A DNA stretch of 41,804 nucleotides from Deltaproteobacteria bacterium. GTDB lineage: Bacteria; Bdellovibrionota_B; Oligoflexia; Oligoflexales; Bog-1112. Shown here one piece after another: positions 35,266 through 41,804 of the stretch. The notes below the pieces were generated by a model. The model saw nothing but the letters and a program-made list of their open reading frames with translations. It ran no database searches and was not told the DNA's origin. Within the stretch, counting starts at the first letter, position 1. Each line of letters begins with the position of its first letter. The DNA is taken from the NCBI GenBank assembly GCA_947466225.1, contig CANIBL010000020.1, positions 1-41,804 of the forward strand. Reading direction: 5' to 3'. A program made the translations under genes and the position numbers.

Positions 35266-35664
35266 ATGCATATAGGCAAAACACTCGCAATTGGCGTCAT
35301 CACGTGTTCTTTGGGGCAGGCAGTGTTTGCGGGGAATGACCCGATTGGCCTTACCATCTCCAGTCCATTTTTAACCTCAACTGGGGCTTCAGTTTGCATC
35401 GCAGCAAAAGAGCACCGAGAGGAAGCGCATAGAACTCGCGCGAGAGAAATTGGATTGGATTATGATACGGATGTTGCGCAGCTTCGAAGAGGCCATCTGA
35501 CGGAAAAAGTGCAACAGATCGTCGATGAAAATACACAAATAGGCCGCTCTGAACAAGATACTCTTTCCGTTTTTTGTAAAGGCTTTAATATAAAACAAAA
35601 AAGAGCATACACACGCGATCAAATTCGAAGCACGACTTCTGCTGTCGTTGTATCTGATCTGTAG
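35266..35664 (+). CDS. Small secreted protein B of the duplicated module
   Basis: 132 residues, ATG with GGGAGG upstream. Signal peptide ends near 'AVFAGN'. It aligns with protein A: 'SSPFLTSTG', 'EIGLDYDTDVAQLRRGHLTEKVQQIVDE' and 'RSEQDTL', with three extra residues before the last motif. It has two Cys and a 25-residue basic tail that A lacks. Twelve bases separate it from the downstream large protein. Function unknown. Confidence 0.75.
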   Translation: MHIGKTLAIGVITCSLGQAVFAGNDPIGLTISSPFLTSTGASVCIAAKEHREEAHRTRAREIGLDYDTDVAQLRRGHLTEKVQQIVDENTQIGRSEQDTLSVFCKGFNIKQKRAYTRDQIRSTTSAVVVSDL

Positions 35665-35676
35665 AAAGAGGTTAGT

Positions 35677-37341
35677 ATGAAGTGGGTTTGGTTTGCTTGT
35701 GCATGGGGCATTTCATGGACGATTGGAGCTCAAACCTTGTACCAAGAGGCACAAGGGCTTACATCGGAGCAGAAGCAATTTCTTGCGCCCTATCTAGAGG
35801 AAGTGTCAACTCTCTTGCCCCCCATTCTTACAGCTTCTATGCCATCGATTTCTCTTTTGTTTCTCTCCGGAGAAGAGCCAAAAAGGGGGCTTCGCTATTC
35901 TCCTCGATCCCATCAAATTTATCTCTCTATTAACTTGCTTTCAGATCCGATTCTCTTAAAGTTTGCGTTGGTGCAAGAAACGGCTCGCGCGTACGATATG
36001 GAAAATCTCCGAACTCCATTGGAGCAAGAAACCTTTGTTGCCTGCAAAAAAGATGCAACTCGCTGCGAAGGTGTGAGCCGAGTGAAACATAGAAGGACTT
36101 CTATATCGGATCATCTTTCCTATAAGCATATGACCCGAAATCGGAAAAATCTGCAGGACTTCTCTCGAGTATTTGCTTCTTTCTTGCTAGAGCCTGAAAA
36201 ATTTCGCTTGCAGTATCCGAGACTGCATCAGTTTTTATCCGCACATTTTTCCTCTTCTCCAACAGAAAAAACGTTTGAAGAGGTAAGCAAAAAATCCAGC
36301 TCTCTCACCCAAATCCCTTTGTTGGATTTTCCTACTTATGTAAAAGGCGATTTTTCTCCCAATAAAGTAGACCGTATCGACTTTTTTCTTGTGGCGCCTG
36401 GATCCGCAAGTGAAAGTCGGTTTGGGCATGTCTCTTTGCGATTTAGCATGTGTGCCAAAGAGTTACGACCAGGTGAAAGATGCGAGGAAACCGATCGCGA
36501 TCTGGATTTTGTTGTAGCGTATACAGCAGATTTGCAACGAGAGCTTGGAGTCAACCCCATTAAAGGTTTATTGGGACAATATAAAACCATGACCTCCATC
36601 GTATACCTGGAAAATGCGTTGGATATGTATGTCTACTTAGAAAACCGTACCATGGAAGCATACCCTTTGAAGCTTACATGGGAGCAGCAGCAAGCACTCA
36701 CATGGCAAGTGATTACGGATTTTTGGAGTTTTCGAGGGCAATATCACTTTATGAGCCGAAATTGTAGCACGGAGGTCCGCGATATTCTCCGATCTATACT
36801 GGGGATTCACAATTTCTCGACCCATCGACCCATTCGACCCATTGGGCTTAAAAATTTGTTGATTCAGCATCATTTGATCGATCCAGAGCCGGAGGATACA
36901 TATGACTCTGCAAGAGATATGATTGCAGAGGGTCTTCGTTTGGCATTGAAGCGAAAACCCAAAAAGTCGGAAATCGACCTATTGCCCACATTAGAAGCAG
37001 GGGCGCGCATTGCTTGGTACAGGGCTCATCAGGATCGAGGGGCAGAGGTCGTAGATCGAATAGAACCTGATATGACCGCGACTATTGATTGTCTGGCGTG
37101 GTCGAACTTGGAGAAAGAGGTGGGACGAATTCGACGCATTCGCAAACAGCATCAGCTGGTGTGTCAGCATGCGCATGTGCTGCACGAGCTGGCGCAGCAC
37201 ATCGACATTACGCCTGAAGGCGAGGGGATCCCCAGTGCCTATAATGTTTTCATGCCAACCGAAACACCGCTCCCCTATCAAGAAGAACTCAACAAGTTTA
37301 ATGCAGAAGAAGCGACGGTGTTAACTGAGTTGTGCAGGTAA
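35677..37341 (+). CDS. Secreted DUF4105-domain protein, paralogue with the metal site lost
   Basis: 554 residues, signal peptide of about 18. Aligns throughout with 33270-35171 but lacks the acidic linker. Where copy 1 has HETAH, this one has Gln100-Glu-Thr-Ala-Arg104; where copy 1 has Glu257, it has Ala167. So none of the proposed zinc ligands remains. The DUF4105 residues are intact: His251 in 'SRFGHVSLRFSMC' and Cys363 in 'RNCSTEVRDI'. The flanking sequences of the dead site ('VQETARAYDMENLRTPLEQE') are still well conserved, so the domain appears to be kept for structure or binding. ATG with AGAGG upstream. Confidence 0.72.
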   Translation: MKWVWFACAWGISWTIGAQTLYQEAQGLTSEQKQFLAPYLEEVSTLLPPILTASMPSISLLFLSGEEPKRGLRYSPRSHQIYLSINLLSDPILLKFALVQETARAYDMENLRTPLEQETFVACKKDATRCEGVSRVKHRRTSISDHLSYKHMTRNRKNLQDFSRVFASFLLEPEKFRLQYPRLHQFLSAHFSSSPTEKTFEEVSKKSSSLTQIPLLDFPTYVKGDFSPNKVDRIDFFLVAPGSASESRFGHVSLRFSMCAKELRPGERCEETDRDLDFVVAYTADLQRELGVNPIKGLLGQYKTMTSIVYLENALDMYVYLENRTMEAYPLKLTWEQQQALTWQVITDFWSFRGQYHFMSRNCSTEVRDILRSILGIHNFSTHRPIRPIGLKNLLIQHHLIDPEPEDTYDSARDMIAEGLRLALKRKPKKSEIDLLPTLEAGARIAWYRAHQDRGAEVVDRIEPDMTATIDCLAWSNLEKEVGRIRRIRKQHQLVCQHAHVLHELAQHIDITPEGEGIPSAYNVFMPTETPLPYQEELNKFNAEEATVLTELCR

Positions 37342-37400
37342 CTAACCCATTAGCTTGTATGGTATGCTTGTACCCATCTCAATCAAGAAAAGGAGTTGTG

Positions 37401-37628
37401 ATGAATTGCAAGGACCATGGGGAAGGCCACCATATGAAGTCATCTTGTGGATGCCCGTGCCATAAAATGAACGGCATTTTGATTGTCCTGATTGGGGCGA
37501 CTGTGTTAGCTGGCAATATGGAATGGGTGGATGCCCATATGGTCGGGCGAATTTGGCCGGTTCTCTTGATCCTATTGGGACTGAAAAAAGCAATGGGAAA
37601 AGGCAAGTGCAACTGCTGTCGTAAGTAG
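37401..37628 (+). CDS. Small Cys-rich membrane protein (LiaI/LiaF-TM-like)
   Basis: 75 residues from the ATG at 37401 (AAGGAG upstream). The N terminus has a cluster of Cys and His ('CKDHGEGHHMKSSCGCPCHK'); two hydrophobic helices follow ('MNGILIVLIGATVLAGNMEWV' and 'RIWPVLLILLGLKKAM'), the second typical of the LiaF-TM/DUF5668 hairpin. The end is Cys-Asn-Cys-Cys. The Cys/His clusters on one face could bind metal (inference). It stands alone after the secreted module. Confidence 0.6.
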   Translation: MNCKDHGEGHHMKSSCGCPCHKMNGILIVLIGATVLAGNMEWVDAHMVGRIWPVLLILLGLKKAMGKGKCNCCRK

Positions 37629-37642
37629 TTTCTCCTTAAATC

Positions 37643-37757
37643 GAGGGAGATTCCCGGCGCGCCCTTCGGTCGGTGGGGATGGCGTGCTTTCAAGGTAGCC
37701 CGAACTTTTGTTACGCCCATTCGTCATGCCCAGGCCGCATCGGCCGTCGGGCGCCCC
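37643..37757. repeat. Degenerate palindromic repeat arms before acs
   Basis: A degenerate first arm (about 37648-37682; GATTCCCGGCGCG...CGGTGGGGATGGC) and a second arm at about 37722-37755 (GTCATGCCCAGGCCGCATCG...GGGCGCC). They fill the gap upstream of acs, so its promoter must lie within or be read through from upstream. Confidence 0.7.
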
Positions 37758-37778
37758 CCTTGAGTGCAAAGGAAAAAA

Positions 37779-39737
37779 ATGACCTCCATTACGACCATGC
37801 AGCCCAAAGGCCAAGTCTTTCCCCCGCCAACGGCCTTTCAATCCCAGGCCCTGATTCAAAGTGTAGCAGCGTATGAAGCGTTGTGGAACTATGCCAAAGA
37901 CAATCCGGAGGCCTTTTGGGGGGGGCAAGCGACATCGCTGCTTACCTGGGACATGCCATGGGGCGTTGTGCGAACGGGAACCGGCATGCAAAGCCAGTGG
38001 TTTACCGGTGGCTATCTTAACGCCAGTGTGAACTGCCTCGATCGCCATTTGGAGACCCAGGGGGACAAGCTGGCATTGATCGCAGAGGGGGAGCCGGGCG
38101 AAGTTTGGCGACTCACCTATCGCGATCTTCATCGGGAGGTTTGCAAGCTAGCCAACGGACTGCGTAGCTTAGGGTTACAACAAGGCGATGTGGTGGCAAT
38201 TTATATGCCCATGGTGCCAGAGTTGGTGATCGCCGTGTTGGCCTGTGCGCGATTGGGCCTCATGCACAGCGTGATTTTTGCCGGATTTAGCGCGGAAGCC
38301 ATACGAAGTCGCAATGCTGACGCCCAAGCCAAGTTGATCATCACAGCGGATGGTCTGTACCGTAGAGGTGCCGTCATTCCTCTTAAAGAGACCGTGGATC
38401 ATAGTCTTGAGGGGGCGAGCTCTGTAGAGCATGTCCTTGTTTATCAGCGTACCGGGGCTTCAGTGTCTATGCATCCGGGGCGAGATCTTTGGTGGCACGA
38501 CCTTATGGCGATGCAATCTGAAACCTGTGCGCCGGTGAGCGTACCAGCAGAGCATCCCCTTTTTCTCCTTTATACTTCTGGTAGTACGGGAACACCCAAA
38601 GGCATCGTGCATACAACCGCAGGATACTTGCTTGGAACGGCACTGAGCCATCGCTACATTTTTGACCTCAAGCCCACGGATCGCTACTGGTGTACGGCCG
38701 ATGCGGGATGGATCACGGGGCATAGCTACGTAATCTATGGCCCACTTTGCAACGGGACTACAGTGGTGATGTACGAGGGCGCGCCGAACTTCCCGGATTG
38801 GGCGAGGTTTTGGAAAATCATTGAAACTCACGGTGTTACCCAGTTCTATACAGCGCCAACGGCAATCCGCAGTCTGATGCAGCAAGGGGATGCGTGGCCG
38901 GAAAAACACGATCTGTCTTCCTTGCGACTCTTGGGCACGGTGGGGGAACCTATTAATCCCAAAGCTTGGATGTGGTTTCACGAGAAGATTGGCAAAACTC
39001 GCTGCCCCATCGTGGATACATGGTGGCAAACAGAAACAGGTGCCATCATGATCGCGCCTTTACCCGGGGCGATTTCTACCAAGCCAGGTTGCGCCACTCG
39101 CCCCTTCTTTGGCATTGTGCCGGATGTCGTGGATCACCACGGCGTCCCCGTTGGTGAGAATCAAGGGGGCTTGTTGGTGGTTCGCCAGCCTTGGCCCAGT
39201 ATGTTGCGCACCATCCATGGAGACCATGATCGGTTTCTCTCGCAATACTGCCAGGTTGTGCCGGGAGATGTGTATTTTACGGGAGATGGGGCACGACGAG
39301 ATGCTGACGGGGACTACTGGATTCTGGGGCGAGTGGATGATGTGCTCAATGTCGCGGGTCACCGGCTGAGTACCATGGAAATCGAAAGTGCCTTGGTCAG
39401 TCATCCCACTGTGGCAGAGGCGGCTGTAGTAGGAAAACCGGATGAGGTACGAGGAGAGGCGATTTGCTGCTTTGTGACCCTAAAAGCAACGGAACATGCA
39501 GGCGGTGAACTGAAAAAACAACTTCAATTTCATGTGGTTGCACAAATTGGAGCTTTGGCGAGACCCCAGGAAATTCGATTTGTACAAGCCTTGCCAAAGA
39601 CCCGCTCCGGCAAAATCATGCGACGTCTGCTCCGAGACCTCGCTGCCGATCGCCCCATTGCGGGGGATGTAAGTACCCTTGAAGATTTGGCAACACTTGA
39701 TACAATCAGGGCCGCTTCAACGGAAGATGATACGTAA
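37779..39737 (+). CDS. Acetyl-CoA synthetase
   Basis: 652 residues from the ATG at 37779 (AAGGA upstream), the same length as E. coli Acs. Motifs: P-loop-like 'YTSGSTGTPKGIVHTTAG', 'DTWWQTETG', 'YFTGDGARRDADGDYWILGRVDDVLNVAGHRLST' and the regulatory lysine in 'PKTRSGKIMRRLLRDL', the usual site of reversible acetylation. It activates acetate to acetyl-CoA via acetyl-AMP in the cytoplasm. The GTG at 37764 would add only five residues. Confidence 0.95.
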   Translation: MTSITTMQPKGQVFPPPTAFQSQALIQSVAAYEALWNYAKDNPEAFWGGQATSLLTWDMPWGVVRTGTGMQSQWFTGGYLNASVNCLDRHLETQGDKLALIAEGEPGEVWRLTYRDLHREVCKLANGLRSLGLQQGDVVAIYMPMVPELVIAVLACARLGLMHSVIFAGFSAEAIRSRNADAQAKLIITADGLYRRGAVIPLKETVDHSLEGASSVEHVLVYQRTGASVSMHPGRDLWWHDLMAMQSETCAPVSVPAEHPLFLLYTSGSTGTPKGIVHTTAGYLLGTALSHRYIFDLKPTDRYWCTADAGWITGHSYVIYGPLCNGTTVVMYEGAPNFPDWARFWKIIETHGVTQFYTAPTAIRSLMQQGDAWPEKHDLSSLRLLGTVGEPINPKAWMWFHEKIGKTRCPIVDTWWQTETGAIMIAPLPGAISTKPGCATRPFFGIVPDVVDHHGVPVGENQGGLLVVRQPWPSMLRTIHGDHDRFLSQYCQVVPGDVYFTGDGARRDADGDYWILGRVDDVLNVAGHRLSTMEIESALVSHPTVAEAAVVGKPDEVRGEAICCFVTLKATEHAGGELKKQLQFHVVAQIGALARPQEIRFVQALPKTRSGKIMRRLLRDLAADRPIAGDVSTLEDLATLDTIRAASTEDDT

Positions 39738-39758
39738 CCTTTGATAGATCGCATATAG

Positions 39759-40346
39759 ATGAGTGCTCTCCAACCTGACCCAAGTAAAACTGAGGAATTT
39801 TCGGCTGCCTTTTTTTGGAAAGCAGCCAAGTCCTATAGCATGATGGTACTGTTGAGTGCCGGCTTTTGTGGGCTGATCCATGGAAATTTAACCGAAATTT
39901 TTCGGCTGCCCAGTGCTCCCTATCGCATGGTCACGCTTCAATTGCTGGGCGTTTGCATCGGGATTTTGGGTGTATTTCACATTTTGTTTCAAGAACGATT
40001 TCCCTCTTATACCCAACATCGAGTCTTTCTTCGCAAGCTAGTGGGAGAGTCTCGAAGGCTTGATATTGTGAGCCTTGCCATCCTTGCAGGGTTGGGAGAA
40101 GAACTTCTGTTTCGTGGGGTATTGCAGCCTTATTTGGGACTTTCGATTACCAGCCTTGTGGTATGTATTCTCCATGTCAGTCCCTATGGACTTCTTACAG
40201 CATGGAGCGGGTACGCGTTTTGTTTGGCTTTTTTACAAGGCATTTTATTTGCCTATAGCCATAGTATATTCCCCAGTTGGTTGCTTGGGATTTTGATTCA
40301 CCTTCCGCTTTACTTTTATGTGAACCATGATTCCCCATCATCCTGA
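39759..40346 (+). CDS. CPBP-family intramembrane metalloprotease
   Basis: 195 residues, several hydrophobic helices. The family signature is 'LGEELLFRGVLQPYLG' (EExxxR) in one helix, followed by a His in 'VVCILHVSPYG' and a final 'ILIHLPLYFYVNH' with His and Asn. CPBP (Abi/CAAX-type) enzymes cut substrates in the membrane; the substrate here is unknown. The gene begins 22 bp after acs and overlaps trmL by 20 bp, so it belongs to the acs-trmL-hisC run. Confidence 0.75.
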   Translation: MSALQPDPSKTEEFSAAFFWKAAKSYSMMVLLSAGFCGLIHGNLTEIFRLPSAPYRMVTLQLLGVCIGILGVFHILFQERFPSYTQHRVFLRKLVGESRRLDIVSLAILAGLGEELLFRGVLQPYLGLSITSLVVCILHVSPYGLLTAWSGYAFCLAFLQGILFAYSHSIFPSWLLGILIHLPLYFYVNHDSPSS

Positions 40347-40827
40347 AATTTGCTTGTTTCAACCAGAAATTCCCCAAAATACGGGCAACATCGCACGACT
40401 GGCGGCTGCCTCACAAAGTCGATTGCATTTGATTGCTCCCTTTGGATTTTCCACCGAGGATAAGCAGTTGCGCCGGCCGGGTCTTGATTATTGGCCCTTT
40501 GTGGATATTGAAGTGCATCCCAATTGGGAGACCTTGCAGTCGCGATTTGCGCCACACGAGATTGCCTTTTTTTCCAAAAAAGGTGTGCGCCCCTACACAG
40601 AGATGGAGTCTACGACGCGTCTCTTGGTTTTTGGTCGAGAAACCTCTGGATTGCCGGAGGCATTTTGGAGACAATACCCCGATCGTTTTTTCTCCATACC
40701 CATTTTTCATCCCGGTGTACGCAGCCTGAATTTAGCCAATGCGGTGTCCATCGTGGTGTATCATGCACTTTTGACGAAGGGACCCCATGTTGACTCAGCC
40801 CAAAGCCCCCACTCCCAGCTGGTTTAA
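40327..40827 (+). CDS. tRNA (cytidine/uridine-2'-O)-methyltransferase TrmL
   Basis: 166 residues. SPOUT-type sequence from the start: 'LFQPEIPQNTGNIARLAAAS', 'LRRPGLDYW', and the knot motifs 'LLVFGRETSGLPE' and 'IPIFHPGVRSLNLANAVSIVVYHAL'. TrmL methylates position 34 of leucine tRNAs using SAM. Its start lies within the CPBP gene and its end overlaps the next gene by 41 bp. Confidence 0.92.
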   Translation: MIPHHPEICLFQPEIPQNTGNIARLAAASQSRLHLIAPFGFSTEDKQLRRPGLDYWPFVDIEVHPNWETLQSRFAPHEIAFFSKKGVRPYTEMESTTRLLVFGRETSGLPEAFWRQYPDRFFSIPIFHPGVRSLNLANAVSIVVYHALLTKGPHVDSAQSPHSQLV

Positions 40828-41804
40828 GTCTTTTTTTTCTCCCTCTCTCTTAGCGGCTCCGGGTTATTTTATCGATGAGCCGGATGTCGAGTTGCGTCTA
40901 GATCGAAATGAGTCGCCTTATGATTGGCCAGATGAGTTTAAGACTCGCATTTTAGAAAAAGTTCGACATCATAAATGGAACCACTATTCAGCGCCTTATG
41001 ATCTGGAGCTCGAAGCGATGTTGGCTTCCTATAGTAAGGTGCCACCGGAGTGTGTGTTAGCAGGGCCTGGATCCAACTTTCTGGCTACCGTGTGCATTGA
41101 ATTATTGGGGCATAGTTTGCGTGGCAAGTTGGTTATTGCCCAGCCCTCTTTTCCTCTCTATGAGTCTCATTGCCAGTATCTCAATATTCCCTATGTGCCA
41201 TGGAAGTTGACACCAGATTTTGAGTATGACTTGGGTCAACTTGACAATCTACCCGCTGGCTCCGTGGTGATGTTTGCCTCCCCGAACAATCCAACCGGCA
41301 ACATTTTGGCAAAGTCTGATCTTCGGCAGTTGCTACAAAAAAATCCGGATAGTTATTTTGTGTCCGACGAAGCCTACCATGAGTTCACCACCGAAAGTAC
41401 AACGGATCTTTTGGCTGAGTTTCCCAATTTGATCGTGCTTCGAACCTTCTCCAAGTCCATGAGCAGTGCGGGGCTTCGGTTGGGATATGTAGTCGCAGCG
41501 CCTATGTTCTTACATGAATTTAAAAAAATCATGACGCCGTACCTGATCACTCCCTTGACGCGAGAAGCGGTGAAAATGGCGCTGTCAAATACGGAGCTCT
41601 TTACCTATTTGCAAAACAGTCGTGCTAAGGTGGTGCAAGAACGAGCGCATATGTATGACTTTTTTTCACAAGAGTTTGCTTCTATGCTCCAGGTGTGGCC
41701 TTCTCATGCCAATTTTTTGCTCATACGATGGAGAGAGGACCATTCGCAAGCTCTGCATTATTATCAAGAGCTGATTAAGAAGGGGATTCTGGTACGCAAT
41801 ACCA
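40787..41804 (+). CDS. Histidinol-phosphate aminotransferase-like enzyme, 3' end beyond the window
   Basis: 339 codons are present from the ATG at 40787 and the frame is open at the window end. PLP-dependent fold type I motifs: 'ELRLDRNESPYDWP', 'WNHYSAPYDLELEAMLASY', 'PGSNFLATVC', 'FASPNNPTGN', 'VSDEAYHEF' and the Schiff-base lysine in 'RTFSKSMSSAGLRLGY' (about residue 222). HisC converts imidazole-acetol phosphate to histidinol phosphate; related aminotransferases use aromatic amino acids, so specificity is not certain. Overlaps trmL by 41 bp. Confidence 0.85.
   Translation, partial: MLTQPKAPTPSWFKSFFSPSLLAAPGYFIDEPDVELRLDRNESPYDWPDEFKTRILEKVRHHKWNHYSAPYDLELEAMLASYSKVPPECVLAGPGSNFLATVCIELLGHSLRGKLVIAQPSFPLYESHCQYLNIPYVPWKLTPDFEYDLGQLDNLPAGSVVMFASPNNPTGNILAKSDLRQLLQKNPDSYFVSDEAYHEFTTESTTDLLAEFPNLIVLRTFSKSMSSAGLRLGYVVAAPMFLHEFKKIMTPYLITPLTREAVKMALSNTELFTYLQNSRAKVVQERAHMYDFFSQEFASMLQVWPSHANFLLIRWREDHSQALHYYQELIKKGILVRNT

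Noticed and set aside
32820..37341. Toxin-immunity pair
   Set aside because: Both genes of each unit encode secreted proteins, and neither shows a toxin domain or a cytoplasmic immunity partner; the order alone is not evidence.

Overview
This window comes from a Gram-negative bacterium of moderate GC content. The evidence is two lipoproteins with lipoboxes, a FadL/OMPP1-type outer-membrane barrel, an M48 envelope peptidase lipoprotein and many Sec signal peptides. The mix of housekeeping genes (greA, ubiE/menG, recD2, hpf, acs, trmL, hisC) and a large number of palindromic intergenic repeats does not fix the phylum; I do not assign a species. No rRNA, tRNA, CRISPR array or transposase gene was recognised.

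Layout. 0-3 kb: a GIY-YIG protein and a large lipoprotein, wrapped in palindromic repeats. 3-9 kb: a secreted FAD-linked lactone-oxidase-like enzyme, a two-TM sensor resembling a degenerate histidine kinase, ubiE and a saccharopine-dehydrogenase-like reductase. 8.8-12.6 kb: an SH3-domain protein plus M48 peptidase, a FadL-like barrel and greA. 12.6-15.5 kb: a second large lipoprotein between two non-coding elements. 15.5-20.3 kb: a Rieske oxygenase, a metallophosphatase, an alpha/beta hydrolase, a GDPD phosphodiesterase and a small barrel. 20.3-25 kb: hpf, recD2 and a DEAD-box helicase. 25.2-30 kb: a four-gene minus-strand cluster (glutamine-synthetase-like ligase, Fe-alcohol dehydrogenase, PuuD-like amidohydrolase, aldehyde dehydrogenase) that reads as a gamma-glutamylation pathway for an amino alcohol. 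30-37.3 kb: a block of secreted proteins: a decayed gene, a Vps62-domain protein and a tandemly duplicated two-gene module. 37.4-41.8 kb: a Cys-rich membrane peptide, acs, a CPBP protease, trmL and the start of hisC.

Most interesting signals. (1) The duplicated module at 32.8-37.3 kb pairs a small secreted protein with a large secreted protein that combines an HExxH-type domain and a DUF4105/Lnb-N-like His/Cys domain. Both copies have a matching promoter at the same distance from the start codon. The second large protein has lost all three proposed zinc ligands but keeps the His/Cys pair, so it looks like an enzyme plus half-dead paralogue. (2) A 543-bp non-coding element at 15001-15543 contains four inverted-repeat pairs in an interleaved order (A B C B' D C' D' A'), so its two hairpin loops are complementary to each other. 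(3) A family of about 150-bp TA-ended MITE-like repeats has hairpin arms with compensatory base changes and sits next to stop codons; a separate 450-bp TIR element is inserted into one copy.
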